DNA from: Nansenia antarctica | Taxonomy: Eukaryota > Chordata > Actinopteri > Argentiniformes > Microstomatidae | Length of the DNA stretch: 64,000 nt | Assembly (NCBI GenBank): GCA_963989245.1 | Contig: OZ022342.1 | Span: 45,826,802-45,890,801 of the forward strand | Direction of reading: 5' to 3' | Shown here: positions 11,338-21,574 of the stretch, piece after piece | How the letters are laid out: every line of letters begins with the position of its first letter | How positions within the stretch are numbered: the first letter of the stretch is position 1 | Translations under genes and position numbers: made by a program | The notes under the pieces: generated by a model | Told to the model about the DNA's origin: nothing | What the model saw: the letters and a program-made list of their open reading frames with translations, nothing else | Database searches by the model: none

Positions 11338-12671
11338 TCAGGACCTGTTGGGCTCTCGTCTGGAGAGGCCCTGCAGCAGCTCCGTCTGCCTCCTCTTGTC
11401 CTTGGCGCGGGTGACGGTCATCCTGAACAGGCGGCAGTAGAGCTCCATGGCGGCCGGCGTGTCGTCGTTGCCCGGCACCGGGTAGGTCAGCAGGCTGGGG
11501 TTGCAGTTGGAGTCCACCACGCCCACCGTGGGGATGTTCATCTTGGCCGCATCGCGGACCGCCACGTGCTGCTGGAACACGTTGTTCAGGGTGGAGAGGA
11601 AGACCACCAGGTCGGGGAGGCGGACGCCCGGGCCGTACTGGATGGGCGCGTTGGTGAGGAGGCCGCCTCGCCAGTAGCGCGTGTGGGCGTACTCCCCGCA
11701 GTCCTGCGCCGTGCTCTCGATCAGGTGGCTGAACTGCCGGCGGCGGCTGACGAAGAGGATGACCCCGCCGCGGTACGCCACGTGGGCGGTGACGTTCAGG
11801 GCCGCCTGGAGGTGTTCCACCGTCTGGTCCAGGTCGATGATGTCTTGGTCCAGACGAGAGCCGAACAGGTAAGGCTCCATCAGCCTAGGAGAGAGGGCAA
11901 CAGACAGACAGGTAAGGCTACATAGCCTAGGAGAGAGGGCAACAGACAGACAGGTAAGGCTCCATCAGCCTAGGAGAGAGGGCAACAGACAAACAGGTAA
12001 GGCTCCATCAGCCTAGGAGAGAGGGCAACAGACAGACAGACAGACAGGTATGGCTCCATCAGCCTAGGAGAGAGGGCAACAGACAGACAGGTAAGGCTAC
12101 ATAGCCTAGGAGAGAGGGCAACAGACAGACAGACAGGTAAGGCTACATAGCCTAGGAGAGAGGGCAACAGACAGACAGGTAAGGCTACATCAGCCTAGGA
12201 GAGAGGGCAACAGACAGACAGGTAAGGCTATATAGCCTAGGAGAGAGGGCAACAGACAGACAGACAGGTAAGGCTACATAGCCTAGGAGAGAGGGCAACA
12301 GACAGGCAGGTAAGGCTACATCAGCCTAGGAGAGAGGGCAACAGACAGACAGGAGATCGTTGATCAGGACTAGAGACTATATTATGCTAAACTGTACTTC
12401 TTCTATTACTCATGTCCCTGTACCTACAGAGTACAATGCACAACAACCCTACAGGCATAATAAAGACACCCTGTTGCAGAGAAGATGATCTGAATTGTAA
12501 TGACAAAAGAAATGCAAAAACCAGAGCCCCCATACCTGTGTCTGCAGCCTGTCTTGTGGCCAAGGTGAACTCTGGCATCGAATAGATCTTTCAAGGAGAA
12601 CAGTTCTGACAAATGAAAGAAGTCTGGGGAAGAAGTTTCAAGGGGAAGGTTCTGGACTGTGTCAGACGAAG
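11338..12671 (-). pseudogene. MRPS2 partial duplicate (exons 3 and 4 only)
   Basis: Exon 4 at 11338-11884 and exon 3 at 12536-12671 repeat the coding exons of the complete MRPS2 gene at 14465-16637. The 180-residue C-terminal part reads identically in both copies; one silent difference was noticed (TAC/TAT codon near 11690). Splice sites are intact: donor GTATGG after exon 3, acceptor CTCTCCTAG before exon 4. The copy lacks exons 1 and 2 and their promoter, because the duplication breakpoint falls at 12720, about 50 bases upstream of exon 3. It could be transcribed only by read-through from the intact gene, in which case exon 2 could splice to either copy's exon 3. Near-identity means a very recent duplication or an assembly duplication. 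Confidence 0.85.
11885..12351 (-). repeat. Minisatellite of MRPS2 3' splice sites (partial copy), 11 units
   Basis: A unit of about 41-48 bp, containing CCTAGGAGAGAGGGCAACAG on the plus strand, occurs 11 times. Read on the gene's strand each unit is TTGCCCTCTCTCCTAG followed by GCTGATG(G/T)AGCC or GCTATGTAGCC. That is the pyrimidine tract, the AG and the first about 19 bases of exon 4. Length differences between units come mainly from the number of CAGA blocks and from the CATCAGC/CATAGC variants. The array fills intron 3 from the exon-4 boundary to about 12351. Confidence 0.92.
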
Positions 12672-13243
12672 CTGGAACGAAATTGCGAGGAGAGAGGAAC
12701 ATTGAAACGCATTATAAAAACATCCCATCAACCTCAACAACAAATCATATTTTTGTCTTGAAACCATTGTTGTCGATATTTTTACTGTTGAATGTGTGGG
12801 TGGTGATGAGGCAGTACTGGTGGCTTAATGTGGTGGTGGTGGCGCCCCTAACATTTTGGGTGAGGGGGGGGGCATCAAATCATACTCTCGCCTAGGGCAC
12901 CTAAATGCCTAGGACTGGCCCTGGGCCCGGTTTGCGCTCATGGCACTGGACTGAATTAATGGCACCAGTTTCTTACCATTATGTGCAGCATTCAGCAGTA
13001 GGAGGCATTCTGTCCTTCCACACTTGCCTTCATATAACACCCCCTTGGGCAAATACCTGGTAGGCCCAAATCATGAGTCAGTGAAGCCAGCTGTACTTAC
13101 ACACAAGTAAAACATGTTCTTTTTGCATAATGTTCATTATTTGAGCAGATGCACTCACCTTGTTCAATCACGGTGGTATCCATTTTCCTCCTTGAAGCGC
13201 ACAACTTCCAGGGACCATCTACACATACATCCACGTCAGGTGG

Positions 13244-14464
13244 CACCAAAAAGTTTCACTAAATCATCTCACAAGAAAGCGATCAATTCCCCCCCCCCCC
13301 CCCTCAGATTTCTCTTTTTTAACGTCGGTTGTTCACACTCAGTCTCTCAGTCAGGGTCTTTGATGTGTCTCTAGTAATTCCGTCAAGATAGTGAAAATAC
13401 CACCGCGCATCCGTGATCAGACATTGCTGAGGTGCTGGAACTGAAGAGTATCAATAGAGTGTAAAACAGCATCCGCACAATCAAACACTGCGCAAAAACC
13501 GTCATTTATTGCGAGCTTTCGGTCTTAAACGTCACGCATAAAGCAGATAAGTGGTATAAAGGATGCAAACAACATCACTTGATTGGCCAATGCACAACAC
13601 CTGTGTCAAAAATGTCACCTAGGGGCTAGGCATCAAGGGAATTGTAGTCTTAGATTTAGAGATGAAACAACGTTTCCTATAAAGGGGTTATTGTTTATTT
13701 AAATAAATAACCTCTTGCATAGTTGTGTATTGCAATAATGATGTATGATTGTCACAAAATCCCACGGCACACCTGGACTTGCCTCGCGCCACACCGTTTG
13801 ACCATACCAAGTATAAGGTATGCTCCAGATAAAGTGTAAGAACGCATTTTTGTAACAAAGCAGGCTAAAGAGCACTAAGAATTTGAGCTATTTTTCATAC
13901 AGCCCTTTAGCACTTGAAGGAAATGCAAGACCTGACAAAATCACCCCACACAAGATGACACCACACAAATCAAGAGACAGAACGTTTACTTGACAGTTAA
14001 TTAAATAATAACAGCCACTTGACCAGATACATTTCACTGCATAACACCATGGCATTGTATACAAACAAGTATAGAAGGTTTGCATTTACTGAATTGTGAA
14101 TAATGGCAACCATATCCGGAATGATGATGTGAAAAACCACAGAATAACACATGAACATTTCCATTTACCCAATGCGTGATCTAACCAAATGCGCAGGTAA
14201 ATATGTAGTCAGTCACTCAGACATAGTGCTTAGAGTACAACAGTGGAGTAGCTTCCCTCCTCACCACCTCACATTCATCTGCACTGATCAACCAAACGCA
14301 GGACAGGTGAAAGCAGTATGCCAGAGACGGTTGGCATGATTCACCCAATCAGTTCTCTCACATCGACGCAAATAAAGAGAGGAGGAGGAGGGAAGGAAGT
14401 CACTTCGTATTCGTAAAAAAAGCGCCGTTGAGAGTCTTTTCTTGACAGTCCTCTTCTACCCCTC
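13244..14464. other. 3' flank of MRPS2, gene-free
   Basis: Counterpart of 10132-11337. A minus-strand AATAAA near 13695 is a candidate polyadenylation signal for MRPS2, giving a 3' UTR of about 770 bases. An ACTACAATTCCC-like motif lies near 13640 (reverse strand). No coding content was seen. Confidence 0.45.
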
Positions 14465-16637
14465 TCAGGACCTGTTGGGCTCTCGTCTGGAGAGGCCCTG
14501 CAGCAGCTCCGTCTGCCTCCTCTTGTCCTTGGCGCGGGTGACGGTCATCCTGAACAGGCGGCAGTAGAGCTCCATGGCGGCCGGCGTGTCGTCGTTGCCC
14601 GGCACCGGGTAGGTCAGCAGGCTGGGGTTGCAGTTGGAGTCCACCACGCCCACCGTGGGGATGTTCATCTTGGCCGCATCGCGGACCGCCACGTGCTGCT
14701 GGAACACGTTGTTCAGGGTGGAGAGGAAGACCACCAGGTCGGGGAGGCGGACGCCCGGGCCGTACTGGATGGGCGCGTTGGTGAGGAGGCCGCCTCGCCA
14801 GTAGCGCGTGTGGGCATACTCCCCGCAGTCCTGCGCCGTGCTCTCGATCAGGTGGCTGAACTGCCGGCGGCGGCTGACGAAGAGGATGACCCCGCCGCGG
14901 TACGCCACGTGGGCGGTGACGTTCAGGGCCGCCTGGAGGTGTTCCACCGTCTGGTCCAGGTCGATGATGTCTTGGTCCAGACGAGAGCCGAACAGGTAAG
15001 GCTCCATCAGCCTAGGAGAGAGGGCAACAGACAGACAGGTAAGGCTACATAGCCTAGGAGAGAGGGCAACAGACAGACAGACAGGTAAGGCTACATAGCC
15101 TAGGAGAGAGGGCAACAGACAGACAGGTAAGGCTACATCAGCCTAGGAGAGAGGGCAACAGACAGACAGGTAAGGCTATATAGCCTAGGAGAGAGGGCAA
15201 CAGACAGACAGACAGACAGGTAAGGCTACATAGCCTAGGAGAGAGGGCAACAGACAGGCAGGTAAGGCTACATCAGCCTAGGAGAGAGGGCAACAGACAG
15301 ACAGGAGATCGTTGATCAGGACTAGAGACTATATTATGCTAAACTGTACTTCTTCTATTACTCATGTCCCTGTACCTACAGAGTACAATGCACAACAACC
15401 CTACAGGCATAATAAAGACACCCTGTTGCAGAGAAGATGATCTGAATTGTAATGACAAAAGAAATGCAAAAACCAGAGCCCCCATACCTGTGTCTGCAGC
15501 CTGTCTTGTGGCCAAGGTGAACTCTGGCATCGAATAGATCTTTCAAGGAGAACAGTTCTGACAAATGAAAGAAGTCTGGGGAAGAAGTTTCAAGGGGAAG
15601 GTTCTGGACTGTGTCAGACGAAGCTGGAACGAAATTGCGAGGAGAGAGGAACATTGAAACGCATTATAAAAACACTGAGAAAAATTCACAGAATTTACTT
15701 TTTATTCAAGTGTTTTAAGCAAGTGACTAGGGGGTACGTATTTACTGTTCTTTACATAGTGTACATTTCTGTTGTACTGTTGTTCCCAACTTCAGAAGGT
15801 ACAATATTGAAAACAGCAGCTACCTGTTGTAAGGTGTGTGTAATATTACTGTAGCTACCTCTGTTGTAAGGTGTGTGTAATAGTACTGTCGCTACCTCTG
15901 TTGTAAGGTGTGTGTGTAGTACTGTAGCTACCTCTGTTGTAAGGTGTGTGTATAGTACTGTAGCTACCTCTGTTGTAAGGTGTGTGTATAGTACTGTAGC
16001 TACCTGTTGTAAGGTGTGTGTAATAGTACTGTAGCTACCTCTGTTGTAAGGTGTGTGTGTGTGTGGTACTGTAGCTACCTCTGTTGTAAGGTGAGTGTGT
16101 AGTACTGTAGCTACCTCTGTTGTAAGGTGTGTGTGTAGTACTGTAGCTACCTCTGTTGTAAGGTGTGTGTGTGTAGTACTGTAGCTACCTCTGTTGTAAG
16201 GTGTGTGTATAGTACTGTAGCTACCTCTGCTGTCAGTTTGCAATGGCACTGGTTTGACAGCCGCAGCGGTGGCATATTGGGGACCCCTGTAAGCGTATCC
16301 AGCTGAAAAGAGCCGAGAGTTGCGGAGCCCGCAGATTCCTACTAGAAAGCACGAAGCATACACACATGTAACTATGATAGTATTTGCTTATTAAAGCTAG
16401 CATCCTATCAACATTTCGGTGTGTAAATACTAGCATCTAGCAAGTTCAGTTACGGCCAGCCGGTTAGCATTGCTTTATGCATGTGGAAAACGTACATAAT
16501 GGTCTCTATCAAACGAGTGTTGCTAGCAAAATTGCATTTTATTTCATAACCACAACGAAAAGGCTGATTATTCATGAGAAAATGTACATAACAAACTACA
16601 TAACAAATGTACCTTTCGTTAGAACTCCAGCCGCCAT
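14465..16637 (-). CDS. mrps2: Mitochondrial small ribosomal subunit protein uS2m, four exons
   Basis: Exons on the minus strand: 16613-16637, 16225-16341, 15488-15623, 14465-15011. Lengths 25, 117, 136 and 547 total 825, i.e. 274 residues, and intron phases 1, 1, 2 match at every junction. The start MAAGVLTK at 16637 has an AAAG/GTACAT donor. Exon 2 gives a mitochondrial-targeting-like, Arg/Ser-rich N-terminus (GICGLRNSRLFSAGYAYRG). Exons 3 and 4 carry the uS2 domain: DARVHLGHKTGCRHRLMEPY, DIIDLDQTVEHLQ, DCGEYAHTRYW, RLPDLVVFL, HVAVRDAAKMNIPTVGVVDS and TYPVPGNDD, close to what I recall of vertebrate MRPS2 (about 296 residues in human). The protein is part of the mitoribosomal small subunit. 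PPP1R26 lies directly upstream on the same strand, as in human. Exon 4 is visibly GC-rich compared with its introns. Introns 2 and 3 are filled with splice-site minisatellites. Confidence 0.95.
15012..15303 (-). repeat. Minisatellite of MRPS2 3' splice sites, 7 units
   Basis: Same unit as at 11885-12351. It abuts the true exon-4 acceptor at 15011/15012 and holds seven CTCTCTCCTAG acceptor motifs on the minus strand, each followed by a copy of the exon-4 start. The reading frame stays open through several units, so use of an upstream acceptor would add residues rather than always truncate. Confidence 0.92.
15790..16224 (-). repeat. Minisatellite of MRPS2 5' splice sites, about 12 units
   Basis: A unit of about 36 bp, reading ACAACAGAGGTAGCTACAG plus a variable TACTATACACACACCTT part on the minus strand, fills the exon-2-proximal end of intron 2. 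The true junction is GCAGAG/GTAGCTAC at 16225/16224. Each unit repeats ACAGAG/GTAGCTAC, so every copy is a near-perfect duplicate of the donor with the last exonic bases. Variation is mostly in the TG/CA tract length. Confidence 0.9.
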
Positions 16638-16749
16638 GCTTATTCTGCCTGTCCCCTCCCACTGAAGGTCAAAGAGAATTGCGTCTGGTAGTTGCAGTCC
16701 GTAGGACTACTCATGCGCACTACTTCGTTGTTATCGGTTTTCATCTTAA

Positions 16750-16764
16750 ACTACAAATCCCATG
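16750..16764 (+). promoter_or_regulatory. ZNF143/STAF-like site near the MRPS2 start
   Basis: AACTACAAATCCCATG lies about 115 bases upstream of the MRPS2 start codon. It resembles the ZNF143 (SBS) consensus ACTACAA(C/T)TCCCAG, which is common in promoters of mitochondrial-function genes. No TATA box is evident. One match by eye; weak support. Confidence 0.3.
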
Positions 16765-16884
16765 AACACTGAATCTGGCAAATGTTTACTCCCCCACAAA
16801 ACGTTATTGAAATGGAAAATGATTTTTTTTATTGAAATGTAAGATGACAGGCATACAATTTAGCATAATCCAAAAAATAATGTA

Positions 16885-17092
16885 TAGGGTGAATTTGGGT
16901 AATCTAGGATATTAGGTAATGTGGGACACCTGTGTTTATTTCCTGTTCTAACAAAATGTAGTCGGCAGGATTTTTATAGGTTTAGCATGGATGTCTTGTG
17001 ACTGAAATCACATCACTTCATGGAGGTGATGTCACAGAAAGGGACTGGAGTCAGGTGTCCCACAATGTTCCAGATTACCTGAATTCACCCTA
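16885..17092. mobile_element. Short MITE with about 21-bp inverted ends
   Basis: TAGGGTGAATTTGGGTAATC at the left is mirrored by GATTACCTGAATTCACCCTA at the right, with inner inverted blocks GTGGGACACCTG / CAGGTGTCCCAC. The element is about 208 bp, AT-flanked and non-coding. It sits between MRPS2 and PPP1R26. Confidence 0.65.
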
Positions 17093-17510
17093 TTCAAATA
17101 CATATTTACAAAATATGTATGATTCTCTTGATAATACAACAGTATCCTATAACTGAGACTTGAAAAAGTGTCAAGAAATAGTAGTCAATACACTATAACA
17201 ACAGAGAAGAACATTGTTGGTCATACTTAGAACACCCAAACGAGAACTCGTGATATTAAATTGAGTTTGTTAAGAAACACATTTAAATTGTGAAATGATA
17301 TGTAGTCTCCCTTAAAAAACGAATAATTCAAACATTTCCAGTTAAACATAATCAGAGAAGATGCAATAACAAAACATAAAGTGCAGTCAACAGAAACCAT
17401 TATGCCCCATCAAACAATTCAACCAGTGTCACAACAAGTGACAAACCTTCTCAACCAACAATACCAGTAATTTCCTTTCTATATACGGTATAATCATTAT
17501 TTCTTGGTGT

Positions 17511-17516
17511 TTTATT
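17511..17516 (-). terminator. Candidate polyadenylation signal of PPP1R26
   Basis: TTTATT on the plus strand is AATAAA on the minus strand, 61 bases after the inferred PPP1R26 stop codon at 17577-17579. It would give a very short 3' UTR. Position and hexamer only. Confidence 0.35.
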
Positions 17517-17576
17517 TCCATGTTGTTTCCTTTGTCCTGAAAAAAATCAATGTAAAATTGTAAACAGAGCCTTTGC

Positions 17577-17675
17577 CTATTGAACATTTGTTTTTAATAC
17601 TGCACAAACATCTCTGTACCTGGACATTTGATGAAATTGGAGCTTTCTTTTGACAGGTTTCTTAGCCTTGGTCTC
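17577..17675 (-). CDS. ppp1r26: Inferred last coding exon of PPP1R26
   Basis: The acceptor TGGTGCTCTGTTACAG precedes 17675. The exon is 99 bases, starts in phase 0 and ends in TAG at 17577. It encodes 32 residues, basic and KR-rich (ETKAKKPVKRKLQF). Phase 0 matches the end of the exon at 18749-18869. A basic tail suits the nucleolar, basic PPP1R26 protein. Assigned from phase, strand and composition, without sequence comparison. Confidence 0.5.
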   Translation of the reverse strand, partial: ETKAKKPVKRKLQFHQMSRYRDVCAVLKTNVQ

Positions 17676-17898
17676 CTGTAACAGAGCACCATTGAAACAA
17701 CGTCATCATCATAAATGTTTCCTCTACTAAGGGTGTACCTAAAAAATGAGGCTTCATTTTCACAAATCAGAAAATACTGGATTGTCATTGGCAACATAAT
17801 GATTACCCTACTGAAAATATGATGCTTTCACCTATCCTATTATTTCACATCAGCACATATCGAGTAAAATGAGACAAGTGAAGACAGATTCAACTAGT

Positions 17899-18740
17899 GG
17901 AATGACCGTGTGTATGTTTGGAATGACCCTGTGTATGTTTGGAATGACCGTGTGTATGTTTGGAATGACCCTGTGTATGTTTGGAATGACCCTGTGTATG
18001 TTTGGAATGACCCTGTGTATGTTTGGAAGAACCCTGTGTATGTTTGGAATGACCCTGTGTATGTTTGGAATGACCGTGTGTATGTTTGGAATGACCCTGT
18101 GTATGTTTGGAATGACCCTGTGTATGTTTGGAATGACCCTGTGTATGTTTGGAATGACCCTGTGTATGTTTGGAATGACCCTGTGTATGTTTGGAATGAC
18201 CCTGTGCATGTTTGGAATGACCCTGTGTATGTTTGGAATGACCCTGTGTATGTTTGGAATGACCCTGTGTATGTTTGGAATGACCCTGTGTATGTTTGGA
18301 ATGACCCTGTGTATGTTTGGAATGACCGTGTGTATGTTTGGAATGACCCTGTGTATGTTTGGAATGACCGTGTGTATGTTTGGAATGACCCTGTGTATGT
18401 TTGGAATGACCCTGTGTATGTTTGGAATGACCGTGTGTATGTTTGGAATGACCCTGTGTATGTTTGGAATGACCGTGTGTATGTTTGGAATGACCCTGTG
18501 TATGTTTGGAATGACCATGTGTATGTTTGGAATGACCCTGTGTATGTTTGGAATGACCGTGTGTATGTTTGGAATGACCCTGTGTATGTTTGGAATGACC
18601 GTGTGTATGTTTGGAATGACCCTGTGTATGTTTGGAATGACCGTGTGTATGTTTGGAATGACCGTGTGTATGTTTGGAATGACCCTGTGTATATTTGGAA
18701 TGACCGTGTGTATGTTTGGAATGACCCTGTGTATGTTTGG
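17899..18740. repeat. 21-bp minisatellite, about 40 copies
   Basis: The unit GGAATGACC(C/G)TGTGTATGTTT is repeated about 40 times with almost only a C/G alternation and rare single changes (an A near 18510, a C near 18207, ATATTTGG near 18690). As 21 is a multiple of three, all of it stays open in several frames, which explains the long 'ORFs' here. It lies in the inferred last intron of PPP1R26 and begins about 10 bases inside the donor at 18748. Confidence 0.97.
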
Positions 18741-18748
18741 CACTTTAC

Positions 18749-18869
18749 CTTTGGAGGCTTTACTGAGACGCGCCACCTTCTGAACCTCCTGCTCCGCTCC
18801 TCTGAGTTCAGTGCTATGTAGGGGCTGAGGGTGATGCCAGGGTCAATGGCGCTGGACAGAGATCTGTGG
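18749..18869 (-). CDS. ppp1r26: Inferred penultimate coding exon of PPP1R26
   Basis: The acceptor CCTCTCCCTAG precedes 18869 and the donor GTAAAG follows 18749. The exon is 121 bases. Only the frame that completes a phase-2 codon is open; the other two have stops. That is exactly the phase left by the large exon ending at 21575. Product: SSAIDPGITLSPYIALNSEE then an Arg-rich run. The exon lies 2.7 kb downstream of the large exon, on the same strand. Confidence 0.6.
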
Positions 18870-19847
18870 CTAGGGAGAGGAGAGGACGCATCAAACTACC
18901 ACCCCCTACACAGTGTTTACACTCTGCTCATGCATGACACAAGAACAAGCCGAAAGGCTAAGATGCTTATAGTGTAAGACATGCTGTGACAGTGACAGAG
19001 ATGCACAGAGATCAAAGAGAGGCCTTGAATTTCTGTGTTATCATGCTCCATGGTACTTCACACTCACAGTGTGTAAGTACAATGTTCACACAGAGCATCT
19101 TTGATGTGACACAGTGAGAGAGGAACCATAGGGAGACAATGATGTTGTTTAACATTAGCTATTAGTCATGCACATGAGAAACAGTGTCAGGAATAGATTA
19201 AATTGATATGAGAGGATTATGGCGATACATAAAAAACTGATCCATCTATCTGCCATCCTCCTGAAGAAGAGTAGCATGGAGGAGTCTCTCTGAGCTGTCG
19301 TACAGGATGTCAGGATGCATATTCAGCTATTTGTATATCAGATTAGAGTTGGTATACTTCTGAAATGGTTGAGGAAAGAAATTGTAATTTGTAATGGAAC
19401 TGTATATTAAATATGAAACTATTTTAGAAAGCCATACAATTTTGATTACCTTTAGATGTCCTTTCCCATTGCTTCGTTTTGGTTTTAGTGTCAATGATAA
19501 TGCAATTAAATCAGATATGAGGAGCACATTTGCTGTTTGAAGTTCACTCTTTATTACACAGCTGCACTTTAAAGATACAGTCAACGTTTCTGTCCTCTGA
19601 CGGGGGAAAAGTTACATTTTGCAAAATATTTATGAAAACTGGCGATGCACAGCATGTTCAGTAAAAGTATTTTTCTCCTCATTGTTCCATAAACAAAAAT
19701 AAATAACATTCTTTTAACATAAGAAATTCAAGAAAACTGACTATATAACAAGCAAAAACAAAGAAAAACAACTACCAAATGGCAAGTGAAGTAAGATGGA
19801 GAGCCTTGGTGATTTAGTTTTTAGTAAGTTTGTGAGAAGGAGAAATA

Positions 19848-20161
19848 GTGACAGCAGCTGGTGAAACCAGGAACAAGCCTCCAACCAATCAAAATGTTCT
19901 GACTTTTATTCTGAAAGATTTAAATAAATGTCAATATTGTTGAAAATTAATGACACACTCGCTAGTCAAGCCAAAACACACTACACTAACTAGGTATTAG
20001 TGGGGATTACTCACTGAATCCATTGCATTGCAATATTTTGGCTTGACTAGCGAGTGTCATTGATTTTCAACAACGTTGACATCTATTTAAAATGTTCAGA
20101 ATAAAAGTCTGAATGGTCCGTCGATTGCTGACTTGTTCACGGTTTCACCAGCTGCTGTCAC
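19848..20161. mobile_element. Foldback MITE, about 130-bp arms
   Basis: GTGACAGCAGCTGGTGAAACC at 19848 is mirrored by GGTTTCACCAGCTGCTGTCAC ending at 20161. The similarity runs through the arms (CTCGCTAGTCAAGCCAAAA / TTTTGGCTTGACTAGCGAG) to about 19975 and 20036. The loop is about 60 bases. It is non-coding. Confidence 0.75.
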
Positions 20162-21044
20162 AGACTTCATATGCAACAAAATTGACATGTTTCCATTTTA
20201 TTAGACACCAAATTGAAGTTGGGTTGGGTGATATCCAAAATGTCAGTCACGCTATACGATAATATCGTTATCACAATATACGATCATTGTTGAAGTACAG
20301 TGGAACTGAATGGCAGCGTAGTGGATCTACTGTCGGTGGTGTGGTAATAGTGAGACAGAGGCCTGTTTTCAATACTAGATGTTCTTTGCCCTGCAGAAAG
20401 TGGGATACTGCGCTTGTAGCTATGGTGATATTGGGGCTTATTAATCCAAGCTTATTTTGATACGTCTCAAAACATATCAAACTTGTCAAAAATAAGCCTG
20501 TATTTCCTTTAGCGACGTTGATGGAATACCCCACTGGTGTTCTAAGCACTTTTTAGACTATTGTCAATAACAGAACAAAATCATGATATGCTCCAAAATA
20601 CCACAATATTCCATAATATAGAATATCGGCCGAACCTTGAACCCATTTCCAAAATATGTAAAGAGAGGGACTATTCCAGATTGTGACTAGCCCAATCTTC
20701 CAATAGGCCAAATACATGTTCTTGTATTTATGAATGTGTTAAACCAAGGTTTGGTTAAAATGCATTTGAATGCAAAGGCCCATTTTGAGCTATGGGAAAG
20801 AAGTTGAAATAGAGATAGGAAACCGAATAATATATGTAGGTTTGAGAACACGCACAAACACATTGGGGATTATAAATTTTGATTTTAAACAGAGATTGAA
20901 TTATTTGCATTGATAGTCACTCATCCATAGGCTAGATATGACCCACTTCACTGCTTGCTGTTAAAAGACATGGAGTTTGATATGTCCTCATCTATGCTTC
21001 CAATTGAAAGTCTACCAACCCCCTCCCCACCCCCAACATCAGTA

Positions 21045-21134
21045 TGAGACAGTTTTCTTTTCTAAGATGGTCTGTATACTGCCATCAGTAGCACTACATC
21101 AGTGACAAAAATAACCTATGTCAGTTCCTGTACG

Positions 21135-21210
<76 letters not shown>
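21045..21210 (+). repeat. Interspersed repeat ending in (CA)n, copy 1
   Basis: A 90-bp stretch (ACTGCCATCAGTAGCACTAC ... GTTCCTGTACGAA) leads into (CA)37. The same stretch precedes CA arrays at 32930-33070 and 37510-37750, so the microsatellite travels with a dispersed repeat. Confidence 0.8.
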
Positions 21211-21211
<1 letters not shown>

Positions 21212-21574
21212 CTGTGCATTGGTTAGTGCCAACATTCAACTCAAGTTAGTTGTTTTGGGGTGGTAGATATTGCTTTTAAGGGTTCAAATTTCAACAACAA
21301 CAAAAACTAATCTCAGAGCGCAAATTGAAAGGTTTAGTCTTCTTGGTGGCATTGTATCATATTTAAATAGATGTATAAATGTACAAACATATAAAAAGAA
21401 AGCTTTGTACTCTGCTCTTTTTTGTATTAACAACAAACATTCCCTTGAAACCTACAAATGAATGAACTTGAGTTTACATGATATCTACTAGGAGAACACA
21501 CTCAATAGATTATAGACTAAAATTAAAAAGGTGATTTTATGCAACTTCACAGACAAGAAAAAGCCTGTACTTAC

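Larger units (their letters stand above)
12720..15672. repeat. Second unit of a local tandem duplication
   Basis: 12720-13243 repeats 7257-7783 (end of the hAT-like element plus flank). 13243-15672 repeats 10132-12720 (3' flank, exon 4, intron 3 and exon 3 of MRPS2). Compared with the first unit it lacks 7784-10131. The junction at 12720-12722 shows a 3-base overlap (ACA) between the MRPS2 intron-2 sequence and the VNTR end. Differences include poly-C length, a 12-base insertion near 13950, an ATG-containing insertion near 13735, and minisatellite copy number (7 against 11). Confidence 0.9.
18870..21574 (-). other. Inferred PPP1R26 intron
   Basis: AT-rich and non-coding between the donor GTAAGT at 21569-21574 and the acceptor at 18870. 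It holds the inverted-repeat element at 19848-20161 and the CA-tailed repeat at 21045-21210. 20210-20640 looks like an old interspersed repeat (TGATATCC, CGATAATATCGT) with unclear ends. The rest shows nothing. Confidence 0.5.

Noticed and set aside
11566..11925. Plus-strand ORF of 119 codons (also at 14693-15052)
   Set aside because: Antisense shadow of the GC-rich MRPS2 exon 4.
17850..18821. Three ORFs of about 300 codons on both strands
   Set aside because: They exist only because the 21-bp minisatellite unit is a multiple of three and has no stop; no start context or domain.
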